Of a DNA stretch of 32,799 nucleotides, positions 1 to 8,898 are shown in pieces. Location of the stretch: contig PDRH01000026.1 in the NCBI GenBank assembly GCA_002748015.1, positions 1-32,799 on the forward strand. Reading direction: 5' to 3'. The notes under the pieces are model-generated. The model was not told where the DNA came from. It made no database searches and saw only the letters and a program-made list of their open reading frames with translations. The position numbers were made by a program, and so were the translations under genes. This DNA is from Bacteroidota bacterium (lineage in GTDB: Bacteria; Bacteroidota; Bacteroidia; Bacteroidales; CAJPTX01). How positions within the stretch are numbered: position 1 is the first letter of the stretch; each line of letters starts with the position of its first letter.

Positions 1-1
1 G

Positions 2-679
2 GAGGCGAACATTGTTCGTTATCCGGATCAGCAGGTATTCCAGCAGGTGAAGGAATTCCTGGAGGAGAAGAACGAAAAGCTCGGGGAGGCAGGTATAGCT
101 GCGAGTCTCTACTTCAAGTTTACCATGCTCCCCAACGAGGCGCATCCGCAGGGGGTATCCATCCTGGCCAGCACGAGGGAGGGAACGACGGTTCTAGACC
201 ATGCGACGGGTCTCAAGCTTGAGCATGTCAATGCGCCGTCCTACTTCGTGGATAAGTACGTAGAAAAGCTGGAGAACCAGATTTTTCCAGGGCTTGAGGC
301 AAAGCTCGCGGCGGCTCAGGCGAGCGGTAGGGAGGCGGAAGCGATCGAGCTTCAGAAGAAGTTGGAGGCTCTAAAGTTTACACGTTTCTCGCATACGCTG
401 GTGGACTACGGAACTGCGCAGGAGATGTCTTTGGCTGCCATAGCACTTGTGGAGAAGTATGGGGGACGGGCAGAGGTGGAGCATGGCTATGCTGAGGTAA
501 CGGTGGCTAGCTCTGACCAGCTGGATTTCATCAAGAGTGGAGGCCCTGCTGGTTTAGCAGTTTTCTATAATGTCCGCTTCTTTAAGCAGTTTCGGAAGTC
601 TACTGACGAGTCGGCAGGCTTCCAAACAACGGTTTTTGAGGCTCGGCATAGCAGCATGCAGATTCCTGCGCATTTTTAG
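2..679 (+). CDS. Hypothetical protein, 5'-truncated at window edge
   Basis: The ORF track starts at an internal GTG (47), but the frame is open back to base 2 (EANIVRYPDQQVFQQVKEFL...), so the true start lies upstream. Stop TAG at 677-679. No family recognised. Confidence 0.7.
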   Translation, partial: EANIVRYPDQQVFQQVKEFLEEKNEKLGEAGIAASLYFKFTMLPNEAHPQGVSILASTREGTTVLDHATGLKLEHVNAPSYFVDKYVEKLENQIFPGLEAKLAAAQASGREAEAIELQKKLEALKFTRFSHTLVDYGTAQEMSLAAIALVEKYGGRAEVEHGYAEVTVASSDQLDFIKSGGPAGLAVFYNVRFFKQFRKSTDESAGFQTTVFEARHSSMQIPAHF

Positions 680-709
680 TTTAGCCTAGCGCAAAGAATA
701 GCCATAAGG

Positions 710-2245
710 ATGAGAGTCAAACAGTCCCTAGCCCTACAGGTGGTGTTGAGTATAGGCTTTGTGGTGCTTGTGCTCATAGCGACAACCGTTGTATCCGTTG
801 TTATGCAGCGGCGTAATCGGGTGGCCAGCGATATGCTCAACGAGAGCGCCCTGCCCTCGCTCTCTGCTCTGGAGGAGATTCGCTCGAATGTTGTATCCAG
901 CGAGCTGCTGGTTAAGAGCTGGGTGTTCGCTGAGAAGCAGGATAAGACCCAGGACAAGATGCGCCTCCGTAGCCTCATTGATACGGAGTACCAGCGTCTC
1001 TATGACAACGTTCGCTCGCTGGCGTCCGATTGGCCGGAGGAGGATCTCGCCGAGCTAGAGAAGGCCAACCGTGTGGTGGTTGACACCCTGTTCCCGCTGC
1101 ATCGTGAGGTGATGCAGAGCCTGAGCACCTTTGAGGCCTACGATGACTTCATGGTGATTTCTACCGTTACCCCTATGGTGGAGACCGATGGGGCGATAGT
1201 CGTGGCTACTAAGCATGCCATAGAGATATTTCAGGATTTGATTCAGAAGCAGCGCGACCGGGTGGAGCTGGCCAATGAGTCGGTGCAGGGCATGGCCAAG
1301 GCATTCGGCTACTTTCTGCTCTTTAGCTCCATCCTTTCGGTTGGGCTCCTGATACTTATCGGCTTTGTCCTGCTACGTCGTATACGCCTCTCGCTCCGGG
1401 AGACAGCGCAGACCGTAGAGGCGGTGGCCACCGGCGATTTGACGGTGGAGATTGCGGTGCAGCGGGAGGACGAGTTTGGCGCTCTCATGCAGTCCATGGG
1501 GGAGATGGTGCAGCAGCTGCGTAGCATAGCGAAGGAAATAGGCCGGGATAGCCAGTCCCTCGGCGAGGCGCGCATGGTGCTGAGCGAGGTGGCGCATGAT
1601 GTGAGCGAGGGGGCGGCCATACAGAGCAGCTCTGCCGAGCAGATAACCGCCTCCATGCAGGGGATGATGGACATGCTAAGCCATCTGAGCGAGGAGGCCA
1701 CCTCGACGACCAATGCCTTCGATGCGGTGCGCATCGACCTCATCCGCATGGGCGATGAGAGTAAGAAGAACCTAGAGGCCATCCGTACCATATCAGAGCG
1801 TATAGAGATAGTCAACGAGATAGCCAACCAGACCAACATCCTGGCGCTGAATGCGGCTGTGGAGGCGGCTCGTGCTGGCGAGCATGGACGGGGCTTCGCC
1901 GTAGTGGCAACTGAGGTCCGGAGGTTGGCCGAGCGGAGTCGCGATGCGGCCGATGAGATACTCGAGGTGGCGAGGGCGACCGTAGTGGATACGGAGCGGG
2001 TGGCAGCATTGCTCGACCGGATAAGCCCGCAGATTGATAGCACCTGGGCCATCCTCAAGGAGTTTGCCCAGTCCAGTGCGCAGCAGACCCAGACGGCCGA
2101 GCAGATCAATAACGGCATGGTGCAGCTCAATGATATAACCCAGAAAAACGCCGACTACGCAACGACTCTAGTGGCCAACTCTGATGGGCTTCGCGAGCGC
2201 AGCGAGAGCCTCGATCGCACCATCCGCTTCTTCAAGCTTAGCTAG
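710..2245 (+). CDS. Methyl-accepting chemotaxis protein (TM - periplasmic helical domain - TM - HAMP - MCP signal domain)
   Basis: Hallmark MCP hairpin ERIEIVNEIANQTNILALNAAVEAARAGEHGRGFAVVATEVRRLAERS; two hydrophobic segments; HAMP-like RRIRLSLRETAQTVEAVATGDLTVEI. Confidence 0.95.
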   Translation: MRVKQSLALQVVLSIGFVVLVLIATTVVSVVMQRRNRVASDMLNESALPSLSALEEIRSNVVSSELLVKSWVFAEKQDKTQDKMRLRSLIDTEYQRLYDNVRSLASDWPEEDLAELEKANRVVVDTLFPLHREVMQSLSTFEAYDDFMVISTVTPMVETDGAIVVATKHAIEIFQDLIQKQRDRVELANESVQGMAKAFGYFLLFSSILSVGLLILIGFVLLRRIRLSLRETAQTVEAVATGDLTVEIAVQREDEFGALMQSMGEMVQQLRSIAKEIGRDSQSLGEARMVLSEVAHDVSEGAAIQSSSAEQITASMQGMMDMLSHLSEEATSTTNAFDAVRIDLIRMGDESKKNLEAIRTISERIEIVNEIANQTNILALNAAVEAARAGEHGRGFAVVATEVRRLAERSRDAADEILEVARATVVDTERVAALLDRISPQIDSTWAILKEFAQSSAQQTQTAEQINNGMVQLNDITQKNADYATTLVANSDGLRERSESLDRTIRFFKLS

Positions 2246-2267
2246 GAGGCCTATGGGCTAGCATTTG

Positions 2268-2301
2268 GCGGGGGGCATTCCAGTTGCCCCCCGCTTTTTT
2301 T
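2268..2301 (+). terminator. Rho-independent terminator after the MCP gene
   Basis: Perfect 10-bp stem GCGGGGGGCA (2268-2277) / TGCCCCCCGC (2285-2294), 7-nt loop TTCCAGT, then a run of seven T (2295-2301). Confidence 0.9.
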
Positions 2302-2302
2302 A

Positions 2303-2310
2303 TACCTTTG
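2303..2310 (+). promoter_or_regulatory. Bacteroidota -7 promoter element TACCTTTG upstream of wecB
   Basis: tatacctttgcgggtATG; matches TAnnTTTG. Overlaps the end of the terminator T-tract. Confidence 0.7.
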
Positions 2311-2315
2311 CGGGT

Positions 2316-3488
2316 ATGAAAAAGCTCAGAGTGCTGTTGGCCTTTGGTACGCGTCCAGAAGCCATAAAAATGTGCCCGCTGGTGCGGGCGTTCCAATCGC
2401 GGGGCGATGCCTTTGATGCGCAGGTCTGCGTTACGGGTCAGCATAGGGAAATGCTCGACCAGGTGCTGGCGGTGTTTGATGTTCGACCAGAATACGACCT
2501 GGATGTGATGCGCTCCGGTCAGGATCTCTACGATGTAACGAGCCGTGTGCTGCTCGGCATGCGGGATGTCCTGAGGGATTTTCGTCCTGATGTGCTGCTA
2601 GTGCATGGCGATACGACCACGAGCATGGCCGTGGCTCTAGCTGGCTACTATGAGCGTATGGCTGTAGGTCACGTGGAGGCGGGCCTACGTACCCACAATA
2701 TCTATAGTCCCTGGCCAGAGGAGATGAACCGTCTGCTTACGGGGCGACTGGCCACCTACCATTTCGCACCGACCGCCCTGAGCCGGGAGAACCTTCTGCG
2801 GGAGGGTATAGCGGACAAGAATATCCTGCTTACAGGGAATACCGTGATCGACGCCCTTCAGTGGGTTGTCGCCCGTTTGGACGGGGATGCCTCCCTGCGA
2901 ACCAGGGTGGAGGATGGGCTCCGTCAGCAGGGCTACGATACGGGGCGCATCAATGGGGCGAGGCGTATGGTGCTGATCACGGGGCATCGGCGCGAGAACT
3001 TCGGCGAGGGCTTCATGAGTATCTGCCGGGCGATTGAGGAGCTGTCCGGTAGCTATCCGGATGTTGACTTCGTGTATCCCATGCACCTGAACCCCAACGT
3101 GCGTGAGCCCATCGCTAGGGTCTTTGGAGACGGGAGCGGGCAGCATGAGAATGTGTTTTTCATTGAGCCCCTTGAGTACCTAAGCTTCGTCTACATGATG
3201 GGGCGCAGCCATCTGGTGCTGACCGATAGCGGGGGTGTACAGGAGGAGGCACCGGGTTTGGGTAAGCCCGTGCTGGTCATGCGCGATACCACTGAACGGC
3301 CGGAGGCTCTAGAGGCGGGCACGGTGCGTCTGGTGGGCACTAGCCGTGAGGCCATAGTAGGTGAGGTGTCTCGCCTCCTGGATAGCTCGGAGGCCTATGC
3401 TGCCATGAGCCGGGCCGTGAATCCATACGGCGATGGGAAGGCTTGTGGGCGGATAGCTGATTTTCTGGGGGAGCTGCAGGAGTCATGA
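2316..3488 (+). CDS. wecB: UDP-N-acetylglucosamine 2-epimerase (non-hydrolysing)
   Basis: VLLAFGTRPEAIKMCPLVRAF, HVEAGLRTHNIYSPWPEEMNR, ITGHRRENFGEGF, LTDSGGVQEEAPGLGKPVLVMRDTTERPE. ORF track start 2265 is an over-extension into the terminator/promoter; ATG at 2316 fits the family N-terminus. Confidence 0.95.
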   Translation: MKKLRVLLAFGTRPEAIKMCPLVRAFQSRGDAFDAQVCVTGQHREMLDQVLAVFDVRPEYDLDVMRSGQDLYDVTSRVLLGMRDVLRDFRPDVLLVHGDTTTSMAVALAGYYERMAVGHVEAGLRTHNIYSPWPEEMNRLLTGRLATYHFAPTALSRENLLREGIADKNILLTGNTVIDALQWVVARLDGDASLRTRVEDGLRQQGYDTGRINGARRMVLITGHRRENFGEGFMSICRAIEELSGSYPDVDFVYPMHLNPNVREPIARVFGDGSGQHENVFFIEPLEYLSFVYMMGRSHLVLTDSGGVQEEAPGLGKPVLVMRDTTERPEALEAGTVRLVGTSREAIVGEVSRLLDSSEAYAAMSRAVNPYGDGKACGRIADFLGELQES

Positions 3489-4705
3489 TGGCGGATTCTA
3501 AGGATAGGCTATGCTTTTTGGGTCTGGGCTACATAGGCCTACCCACGGCTATAGTGGCTGCCCAGTCTGGCCTACGGGTGCTGGGGGTGGATATTGACTG
3601 CGGAGTTGTAGAGGAGACCAATGCGGGTAGGCTGCACTTCGTGGAGGAGGGGCTAGAGGATTTGCTGGGGCAGGCGCTTGCTGGCGGGCATTTCCGGGCG
3701 AGTACCGCGGTGGAAGAGGCGGAGGTGTATGTAGTTGCGGTCCCTACGCCCTTCAAGGGTGACCACGAACCCGATGTGTCCTACGTAGAGGCCGCCGTAC
3801 GTGGCTTGCTGCCCCTGCTGAAGCCGGATGACCTCCTGATCATAGAGTCAACCTCTCCCGTGGGGACGACGGAGAGCATGCGTGGCATGGTTTTCGCCGA
3901 GCGCCCCGATTTGCTTGGTCAGCTGCATATGGCCTACTGCCCCGAGCGGGTGCTACCCGGCAACGTGGTCTATGAGCTGGTGCATAACGATAGGGTCATT
4001 GGTGGCGTGGATGATGCATCCACCAAGCGGGCCATGGAGTTCTATGCGCACTTCGTCAAGGGAGAACTCTTTGCAACCGACGCCCGAACCGCTGAGATGT
4101 GTAAGCTCACTGAGAATGCCAGCCGCGATGTTCAGATAGCCTTCGCCAACGAGCTGTCCATCATCTGCGATAAGGCCGGCATCGACGTGTGGGAACTCAT
4201 AGAGCTAGCCAATCGGCACCCACGGGTCAACATACTTCGCCCCGGTTGCGGCGTTGGTGGGCACTGTATAGCCGTAGATCCCTACTTCATCACCTCCGAA
4301 TTCCCCACAGAGGCCAGGATAATTGCAGAGGCTCGACGCATCAACAACTACAAGGCGCTCTACTGCGCAGAGGCCATAGATAAGGCCATGCTACGCTTCG
4401 AGCTGGATAAGCATCGCCCTCCCGTTGTCGCCCTGATGGGGCTGGCCTTCAAGCCAAACATAGACGATCTGCGCGAGAGCCCGGCCAAGTACATCGTTAG
4501 CAAGGTCATGCAGGGCAAGGATAACGCAGATATCCTTGTGGTAGAGCCCAACGTAAGGGAGCATAGGGTGTTCAAGCTCACCGACTACCGCGAGGCCTGG
4601 GAGCGTGCCGACATCGTGGTTTTCCTGGTGGCTCACGATGAGTTCCGTACCCTTCCCGAGGCGGGGGGGAAGCAGGTGATGGATTTCTGCGGCATTAGGA
4701 AATAG
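3485..4705 (+). CDS. wecC: UDP-N-acetyl-D-mannosamine dehydrogenase
   Basis: Rossmann GLGYIGLPTAIVAAQSG, ESTSPVGTTE, GCGVGGHCIAVDPYFI, GLAFKPNIDDLRESPA; start overlaps the wecB stop. Confidence 0.93.
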   Translation: MMADSKDRLCFLGLGYIGLPTAIVAAQSGLRVLGVDIDCGVVEETNAGRLHFVEEGLEDLLGQALAGGHFRASTAVEEAEVYVVAVPTPFKGDHEPDVSYVEAAVRGLLPLLKPDDLLIIESTSPVGTTESMRGMVFAERPDLLGQLHMAYCPERVLPGNVVYELVHNDRVIGGVDDASTKRAMEFYAHFVKGELFATDARTAEMCKLTENASRDVQIAFANELSIICDKAGIDVWELIELANRHPRVNILRPGCGVGGHCIAVDPYFITSEFPTEARIIAEARRINNYKALYCAEAIDKAMLRFELDKHRPPVVALMGLAFKPNIDDLRESPAKYIVSKVMQGKDNADILVVEPNVREHRVFKLTDYREAWERADIVVFLVAHDEFRTLPEAGGKQVMDFCGIRK

Positions 4706-4718
4706 GAGCAAGCCGGTC

Positions 4719-5927
4719 ATGAAGAGTATAGAGGGATTCATACAAGAGCATGTTACCGGGCGGGTAGAGCCTCTCTTTGCCCCTGATGAGCAGGCGAATC
4801 GGGCTACTCTCCGTGGGCAAGTCGAAGGTAGGCAGGTGTTGGTCATCGGTGGTGCGGGGTCTATTGGTTCCGCCTTCATCAAGTGTCTACTCCCCTACGA
4901 ACCCGCCCAGCTCGTAGTTGTAGACCTCAACGAGAATGGTCTCACCGAGCTGACCCGAGACTTACGTTCAAGTCCCAATCTACCCATCCCCCCCGACTAC
5001 CGTACCTACCCCATAGACTACGCTAGCCCCATCTTCGAGAGCATCTTCCGGGAGAATGGGGGCTTCGATATCGTGGCCAATTTCTCCGCCCATAAGCATG
5101 TTCGTTCCGAGAAGGATAGGTACTCGGTGCGTGCCCTGCTCGAGAACAACGTCCTTCGCGCCAAGGAGCTAATGGACCTCCTCTTGGAGTATCCTCCTTA
5201 CCGTTTCTTCTGCGTCTCTACAGACAAGGCCACCAACCCCGTCAATATCATGGGGGCGAGCAAGAAACTCATGGAGGAGCTTGTCATGGCCTATGCCGAC
5301 CGTTTCCCCGTTACCTCCGCCCGCTTCGCCAACGTGGCCTTTAGCCAGGGTTCGCTACCCGCTGGCTGGGTGCAGCGCATGGAGAAGCGGCAGCCGCTGG
5401 TTGCCCCCAGGGACGTTAGGCGCTACTTCGTATCGCCCGAGGAGAGCGGCCAGCTCTGCCTGCTGGCCTGCCTACTCGGTAATTCTGGCGAGGTCTTCTT
5501 CCCGCGTCTGGAGGAGGAGCAGATGCGGGATTTCGCCTCCATCTGCGACGCCTTCCTGCGCTACAATGGGTATAGCCCATGCCCTTTTGAGGATGAGCAG
5601 GAGGCCAGAAGATATGCAGGGCAATTCGGCCATGGTAGTTCGGATTGGCCCGTTGTCTACACCCAGAGCGATACCACCGGCGAGAAACCCTACGAGGAGT
5701 TTTACACGGAGGGGGAGCGGGTAAACCTGGAGCGTTTTACCGCCCTTGGCGTGATAGAGAATTTGCCCCGCCGCCCCCTTTCCGAGGTGGAGGCGTTTCT
5801 GGAGGATTTGCAGGGGCTATTTGCCCGTCCTGATTTTAGCAAGGCAGAGGTTGTACGCCTGCTGCAGACCTTTCTCCCCGCCTTTACGCACGAGGAGAAG
5901 GGGCGTAGTTTGGACGATAAGATGTAG
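4719..5927 (+). CDS. FlaA1/CapD/PglF-type nucleotide-sugar dehydratase/epimerase (SDR)
   Basis: VLVIGGAGSIGSAFIKCLL, ANFSAHKHVRSEKD, CVSTDKATNPVNIMGASKKLMEE. Confidence 0.82.
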   Translation: MKSIEGFIQEHVTGRVEPLFAPDEQANRATLRGQVEGRQVLVIGGAGSIGSAFIKCLLPYEPAQLVVVDLNENGLTELTRDLRSSPNLPIPPDYRTYPIDYASPIFESIFRENGGFDIVANFSAHKHVRSEKDRYSVRALLENNVLRAKELMDLLLEYPPYRFFCVSTDKATNPVNIMGASKKLMEELVMAYADRFPVTSARFANVAFSQGSLPAGWVQRMEKRQPLVAPRDVRRYFVSPEESGQLCLLACLLGNSGEVFFPRLEEEQMRDFASICDAFLRYNGYSPCPFEDEQEARRYAGQFGHGSSDWPVVYTQSDTTGEKPYEEFYTEGERVNLERFTALGVIENLPRRPLSEVEAFLEDLQGLFARPDFSKAEVVRLLQTFLPAFTHEEKGRSLDDKM

Positions 5928-5930
5928 ACC

Positions 5931-7097
5931 ATGGACTACTCATCCATTGTTGCCTTCGTGCGGGAGCTATATGCCACCAGCGAGTTTATACCCCTCTCTG
6001 TACCCCGCTTCGTTGGCCGGGAGAAGGAGTACCTATGCGATTGCATAGATAGCACCTTCGTTTCCAGCGTAGGTGAGTATGTTGATCGCTTTGAGCTGGA
6101 AGTAGCGGAATATACCGCCAGCCCCTATGCCATCGCCTGCGTGAATGGTACGAATGCCCTGCACATCGCGCTGGAATTGGTAGGTGTACAGCCCGGTGAG
6201 GAGGTGATTACCCAGCCCCTCACCTTCGTGGCGACCTGCAACGCCATAGCCTATGCTGGAGCTGTTCCCGTATTCGTCGATGTCGATATGCAGACTATGG
6301 GTCTTTCGCCCGATGCCCTTCGAGCCTGGCTGCAGGATAATGCCGCGATGCGTGGTGGTGAATGCTACAATAGGCATAGCGGTCGGCGCATTAGGGCCTG
6401 CATACCCATGCACACCTTTGGTCATCCCGTGCGTTTGGATGAGCTGGTGCCCATTTGCCAGGAGTGGGGGCTAGAGTTGGTGGAGGATGCCGCCGAGAGC
6501 CTCGGAAGTCTCTACAGGGGGCATCACACGGGTACATTCGGTCGCATCGGTATACTTAGCTTCAACGGCAACAAGACCATCACCACCGGTGGCGGGGGCA
6601 TGCTCCTCATGCGGGACGAGGAGTTTGCCCACCGGGCTAAACACCTGACCACGCAGGCCAAGATACCCCACCCCTGGGAGTTCTGCCATGATGGGGTGGG
6701 CTACAACTACCGCATGCCCAACATCAATGCGGCTCTGGGATGCGCCCAGCTAGAGCAGCTGGAAACCTTTCTGAACGATAAGCGCCAGCTGGCTACGGAG
6801 TACGCCGCGTTCTTCGCCACCCTCGACGGGATGGATTATTTCCAGGAGCCAGAGAATGCTCAGTCCAACTACTGGCTGCATGCCGTCCTGCTCAGGGACA
6901 GGAAGGAGCGCGATGCATTCCTCGAATATACCAATAGCCAGGGCATCATGACGCGCCCCATCTGGGAGCTTATGCCCCGCCTACCGATGTTTACCAATAG
7001 CCAGCGTGGCCCCCTACCCCACGCTGAGGAGCTGGCTGACAGGGTGGTCAATCTACCCAGCAGCCCCCGCCTCAATGATGGGGGGGGGTATGAGTAG
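5931..7097 (+). CDS. LegC-family PLP-dependent nucleotide-sugar 4-aminotransferase (DegT/DnrJ/EryC1)
   Basis: FIPLSVPRFVGREKEYLCDCIDSTFVSSVGEYVDRFE..., EVITQPLTFVATCNAIAYAGAVPVFVDVD, EDAAESLGSLYRGHHTGTFGRIGILSFNGNKTITTGGGG. Confidence 0.9.
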   Translation: MDYSSIVAFVRELYATSEFIPLSVPRFVGREKEYLCDCIDSTFVSSVGEYVDRFELEVAEYTASPYAIACVNGTNALHIALELVGVQPGEEVITQPLTFVATCNAIAYAGAVPVFVDVDMQTMGLSPDALRAWLQDNAAMRGGECYNRHSGRRIRACIPMHTFGHPVRLDELVPICQEWGLELVEDAAESLGSLYRGHHTGTFGRIGILSFNGNKTITTGGGGMLLMRDEEFAHRAKHLTTQAKIPHPWEFCHDGVGYNYRMPNINAALGCAQLEQLETFLNDKRQLATEYAAFFATLDGMDYFQEPENAQSNYWLHAVLLRDRKERDAFLEYTNSQGIMTRPIWELMPRLPMFTNSQRGPLPHAEELADRVVNLPSSPRLNDGGGYE

Positions 7098-7719
7098 GCC
7101 GATTGTTCTTGTTGGTGGCGGTGGCCACTGTCGCTCCGTACTAAATACCCTCGCTGATTCTGGGCGCGAGGTACTCGGCATCCTGGATCTCCCCAAGAAC
7201 CTAGGCCAGCCTGTGCTGGACTGGGAGGTCATCGGTACTGATGATGATATACCCCGACTTGCCCCTGAAGCTGACTTTATCATTACGACAGGCTTCATAA
7301 GCGACCCCACCCTCCGTATTATGCTCATAGACAGGGTAAGCCTAGCGGGTGGGCATTTCGCTACGGCTATAGCCCCCACCGCCAGCATCTCGCGCTACGC
7401 CCAGGTGGGTGAGGGGGTAGTGGTCCTACACGGTGCGCGCGTAAATGCAGGGGTGTACGTAGGCCCCCACTGCATACTGAATACCCAGGCCGTTCTGGAG
7501 CATGACGTTGAGGTGGGTTGCAATTCGCACGTATCCACCGGAGCAATCCTCAATGGGGGTGTGCAACTCGGGGCGAATAGCTTTGTTGGTAGCCGTTCGG
7601 TAATTCTCCAGGGTGTGAGTATCTGCGATGCGACGGTAATCGGTGCGGGTAGCGTGGTGCGCCATGATATCCGGGAGGCGGGCGTCTTCTACTCGCCCAG
7701 TAGCCTTGAGGGGAGGTAG
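7090..7719 (+). CDS. NeuD/PglD/LegH-family sugar O/N-acyltransferase (left-handed beta-helix)
   Basis: N-terminal IVLVGGGGHCRSVLNTL followed by hexapeptide repeats (VLHGARVNAGVYVGPHCILNTQAVLEHDVEVG...). ATG 7090 (M29 of the called ORF) overlaps the upstream stop. Confidence 0.85.
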   Translation: MSRPIVLVGGGGHCRSVLNTLADSGREVLGILDLPKNLGQPVLDWEVIGTDDDIPRLAPEADFIITTGFISDPTLRIMLIDRVSLAGGHFATAIAPTASISRYAQVGEGVVVLHGARVNAGVYVGPHCILNTQAVLEHDVEVGCNSHVSTGAILNGGVQLGANSFVGSRSVILQGVSICDATVIGAGSVVRHDIREAGVFYSPSSLEGR

Positions 7720-7722
7720 GCC

Positions 7723-8898
7723 ATGGCCAAGGTGCTACTGGTCTACTACCCTAGCGTGCAGGCTCCCCTGGTTGGGCGCATTGTCGAGCAGATGCGCACC
7801 AGAGGTCTAGAGATGGACAGCCTTAACCTACCAACTGCCCAGCTCAACGGCCAGCCCCTCAATACTGGCGGTCCATACGGGTTCCTTCGGCGCATGCTCT
7901 CCCCCCTCCTGCGAATCGCCATCATCCGGAAGGCCCTCTCGCCCCTCCTGGCCTCCCTCCTCCTGCGGCGCGTCGCAAGGGGCTACGATATGCTCGATTT
8001 CCACTATTTCTCCGTGGACTACATGCCCTACATGTGGAGTCCCTCTCGCCCCTATGCCATTAGCATATGGGGTTCGGACTTCTACCGGGAGCGCCCCTTC
8101 ATCCAGCGCCTCAAGGCAAAGCTGTACCGCCGGGCGCTCTACGTTCGGGTAGCAACGGAGGCCATGGGGCGTGATGTCCTGTCCCGTTTCCCTGACCTTG
8201 ACGGTTGCATAGAGGTGGCGAACTTCGGGGTGGAGCTGCTCGAGGAGATAGACCTGCTTCGTGGTAGCGCAAAGAGCCTAGTCCCCGAATCTGAAAGGGA
8301 TGGTCGCCTGGTGCTTACCTGTGGCTACAATGGTAGCCCCGCCCAGCGGCACCAGGCCATTCTTGAGGCCATCTCCCGCCTTTCCGATACCCAGAAAGAG
8401 CGCATTTTTCTCTACCTACCGCTCACCTACGGTCTTACTCCCGAGTACAGGGCGGAGCTAATAGCCCGTCTGCAGGAACTCGCCCTACCCTATCGCCTCT
8501 TCGAGCAACGGCTGAGCGATGGGGATATGGCCCTGCTGCGTCTGGAGACCGACGTGGTGGTGAACATCCAGACCACCGATGCTCTCTGCGCATCCCTCAC
8601 CCAGCATCTCTACGCTGGCAACGTCCTCATAGCGGGCGACTGGCTACCCTACGAGATCTACCCCCAGACCGGGGTTTACTATCTTCCCACTACAATAGAA
8701 GCCCTCCCCATCCACCTGGCTACATGCATCGACGGCTACGAGCAGCAAAGCCACGCCACCGAGCGCAACCCTGAGCGCCTACGGCAGTGGGCAAGCTGGC
8801 AGGTTGCAGGCCGGCGACTCTACGAATTGTACATCAAAGGACTAAAGGAGATAGAAGCCTATGGAGGGCAGGGTGCCAACGGAGCTACTGATAGCTAG
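7723..8898 (+). CDS. Putative glycosyltransferase (GT-B-like)
   Basis: SIWGSDFYRERPFIQRLKAKLYRRA, CGYNGSPAQRHQAILEAISRL, C-terminal half DVVVNIQTTDALCASLTQHLYAGNVLIAGDWLPY; family assignment uncertain. Confidence 0.65.
   Translation: MAKVLLVYYPSVQAPLVGRIVEQMRTRGLEMDSLNLPTAQLNGQPLNTGGPYGFLRRMLSPLLRIAIIRKALSPLLASLLLRRVARGYDMLDFHYFSVDYMPYMWSPSRPYAISIWGSDFYRERPFIQRLKAKLYRRALYVRVATEAMGRDVLSRFPDLDGCIEVANFGVELLEEIDLLRGSAKSLVPESERDGRLVLTCGYNGSPAQRHQAILEAISRLSDTQKERIFLYLPLTYGLTPEYRAELIARLQELALPYRLFEQRLSDGDMALLRLETDVVVNIQTTDALCASLTQHLYAGNVLIAGDWLPYEIYPQTGVYYLPTTIEALPIHLATCIDGYEQQSHATERNPERLRQWASWQVAGRRLYELYIKGLKEIEAYGGQGANGATDS

Noticed and set aside
1309-2130. 273-aa minus-strand ORF inside the MCP gene
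   Set aside because: Antisense shadow of a high-GC coding region; low-complexity Ser/Arg/Ala-rich translation with no recognisable domain.
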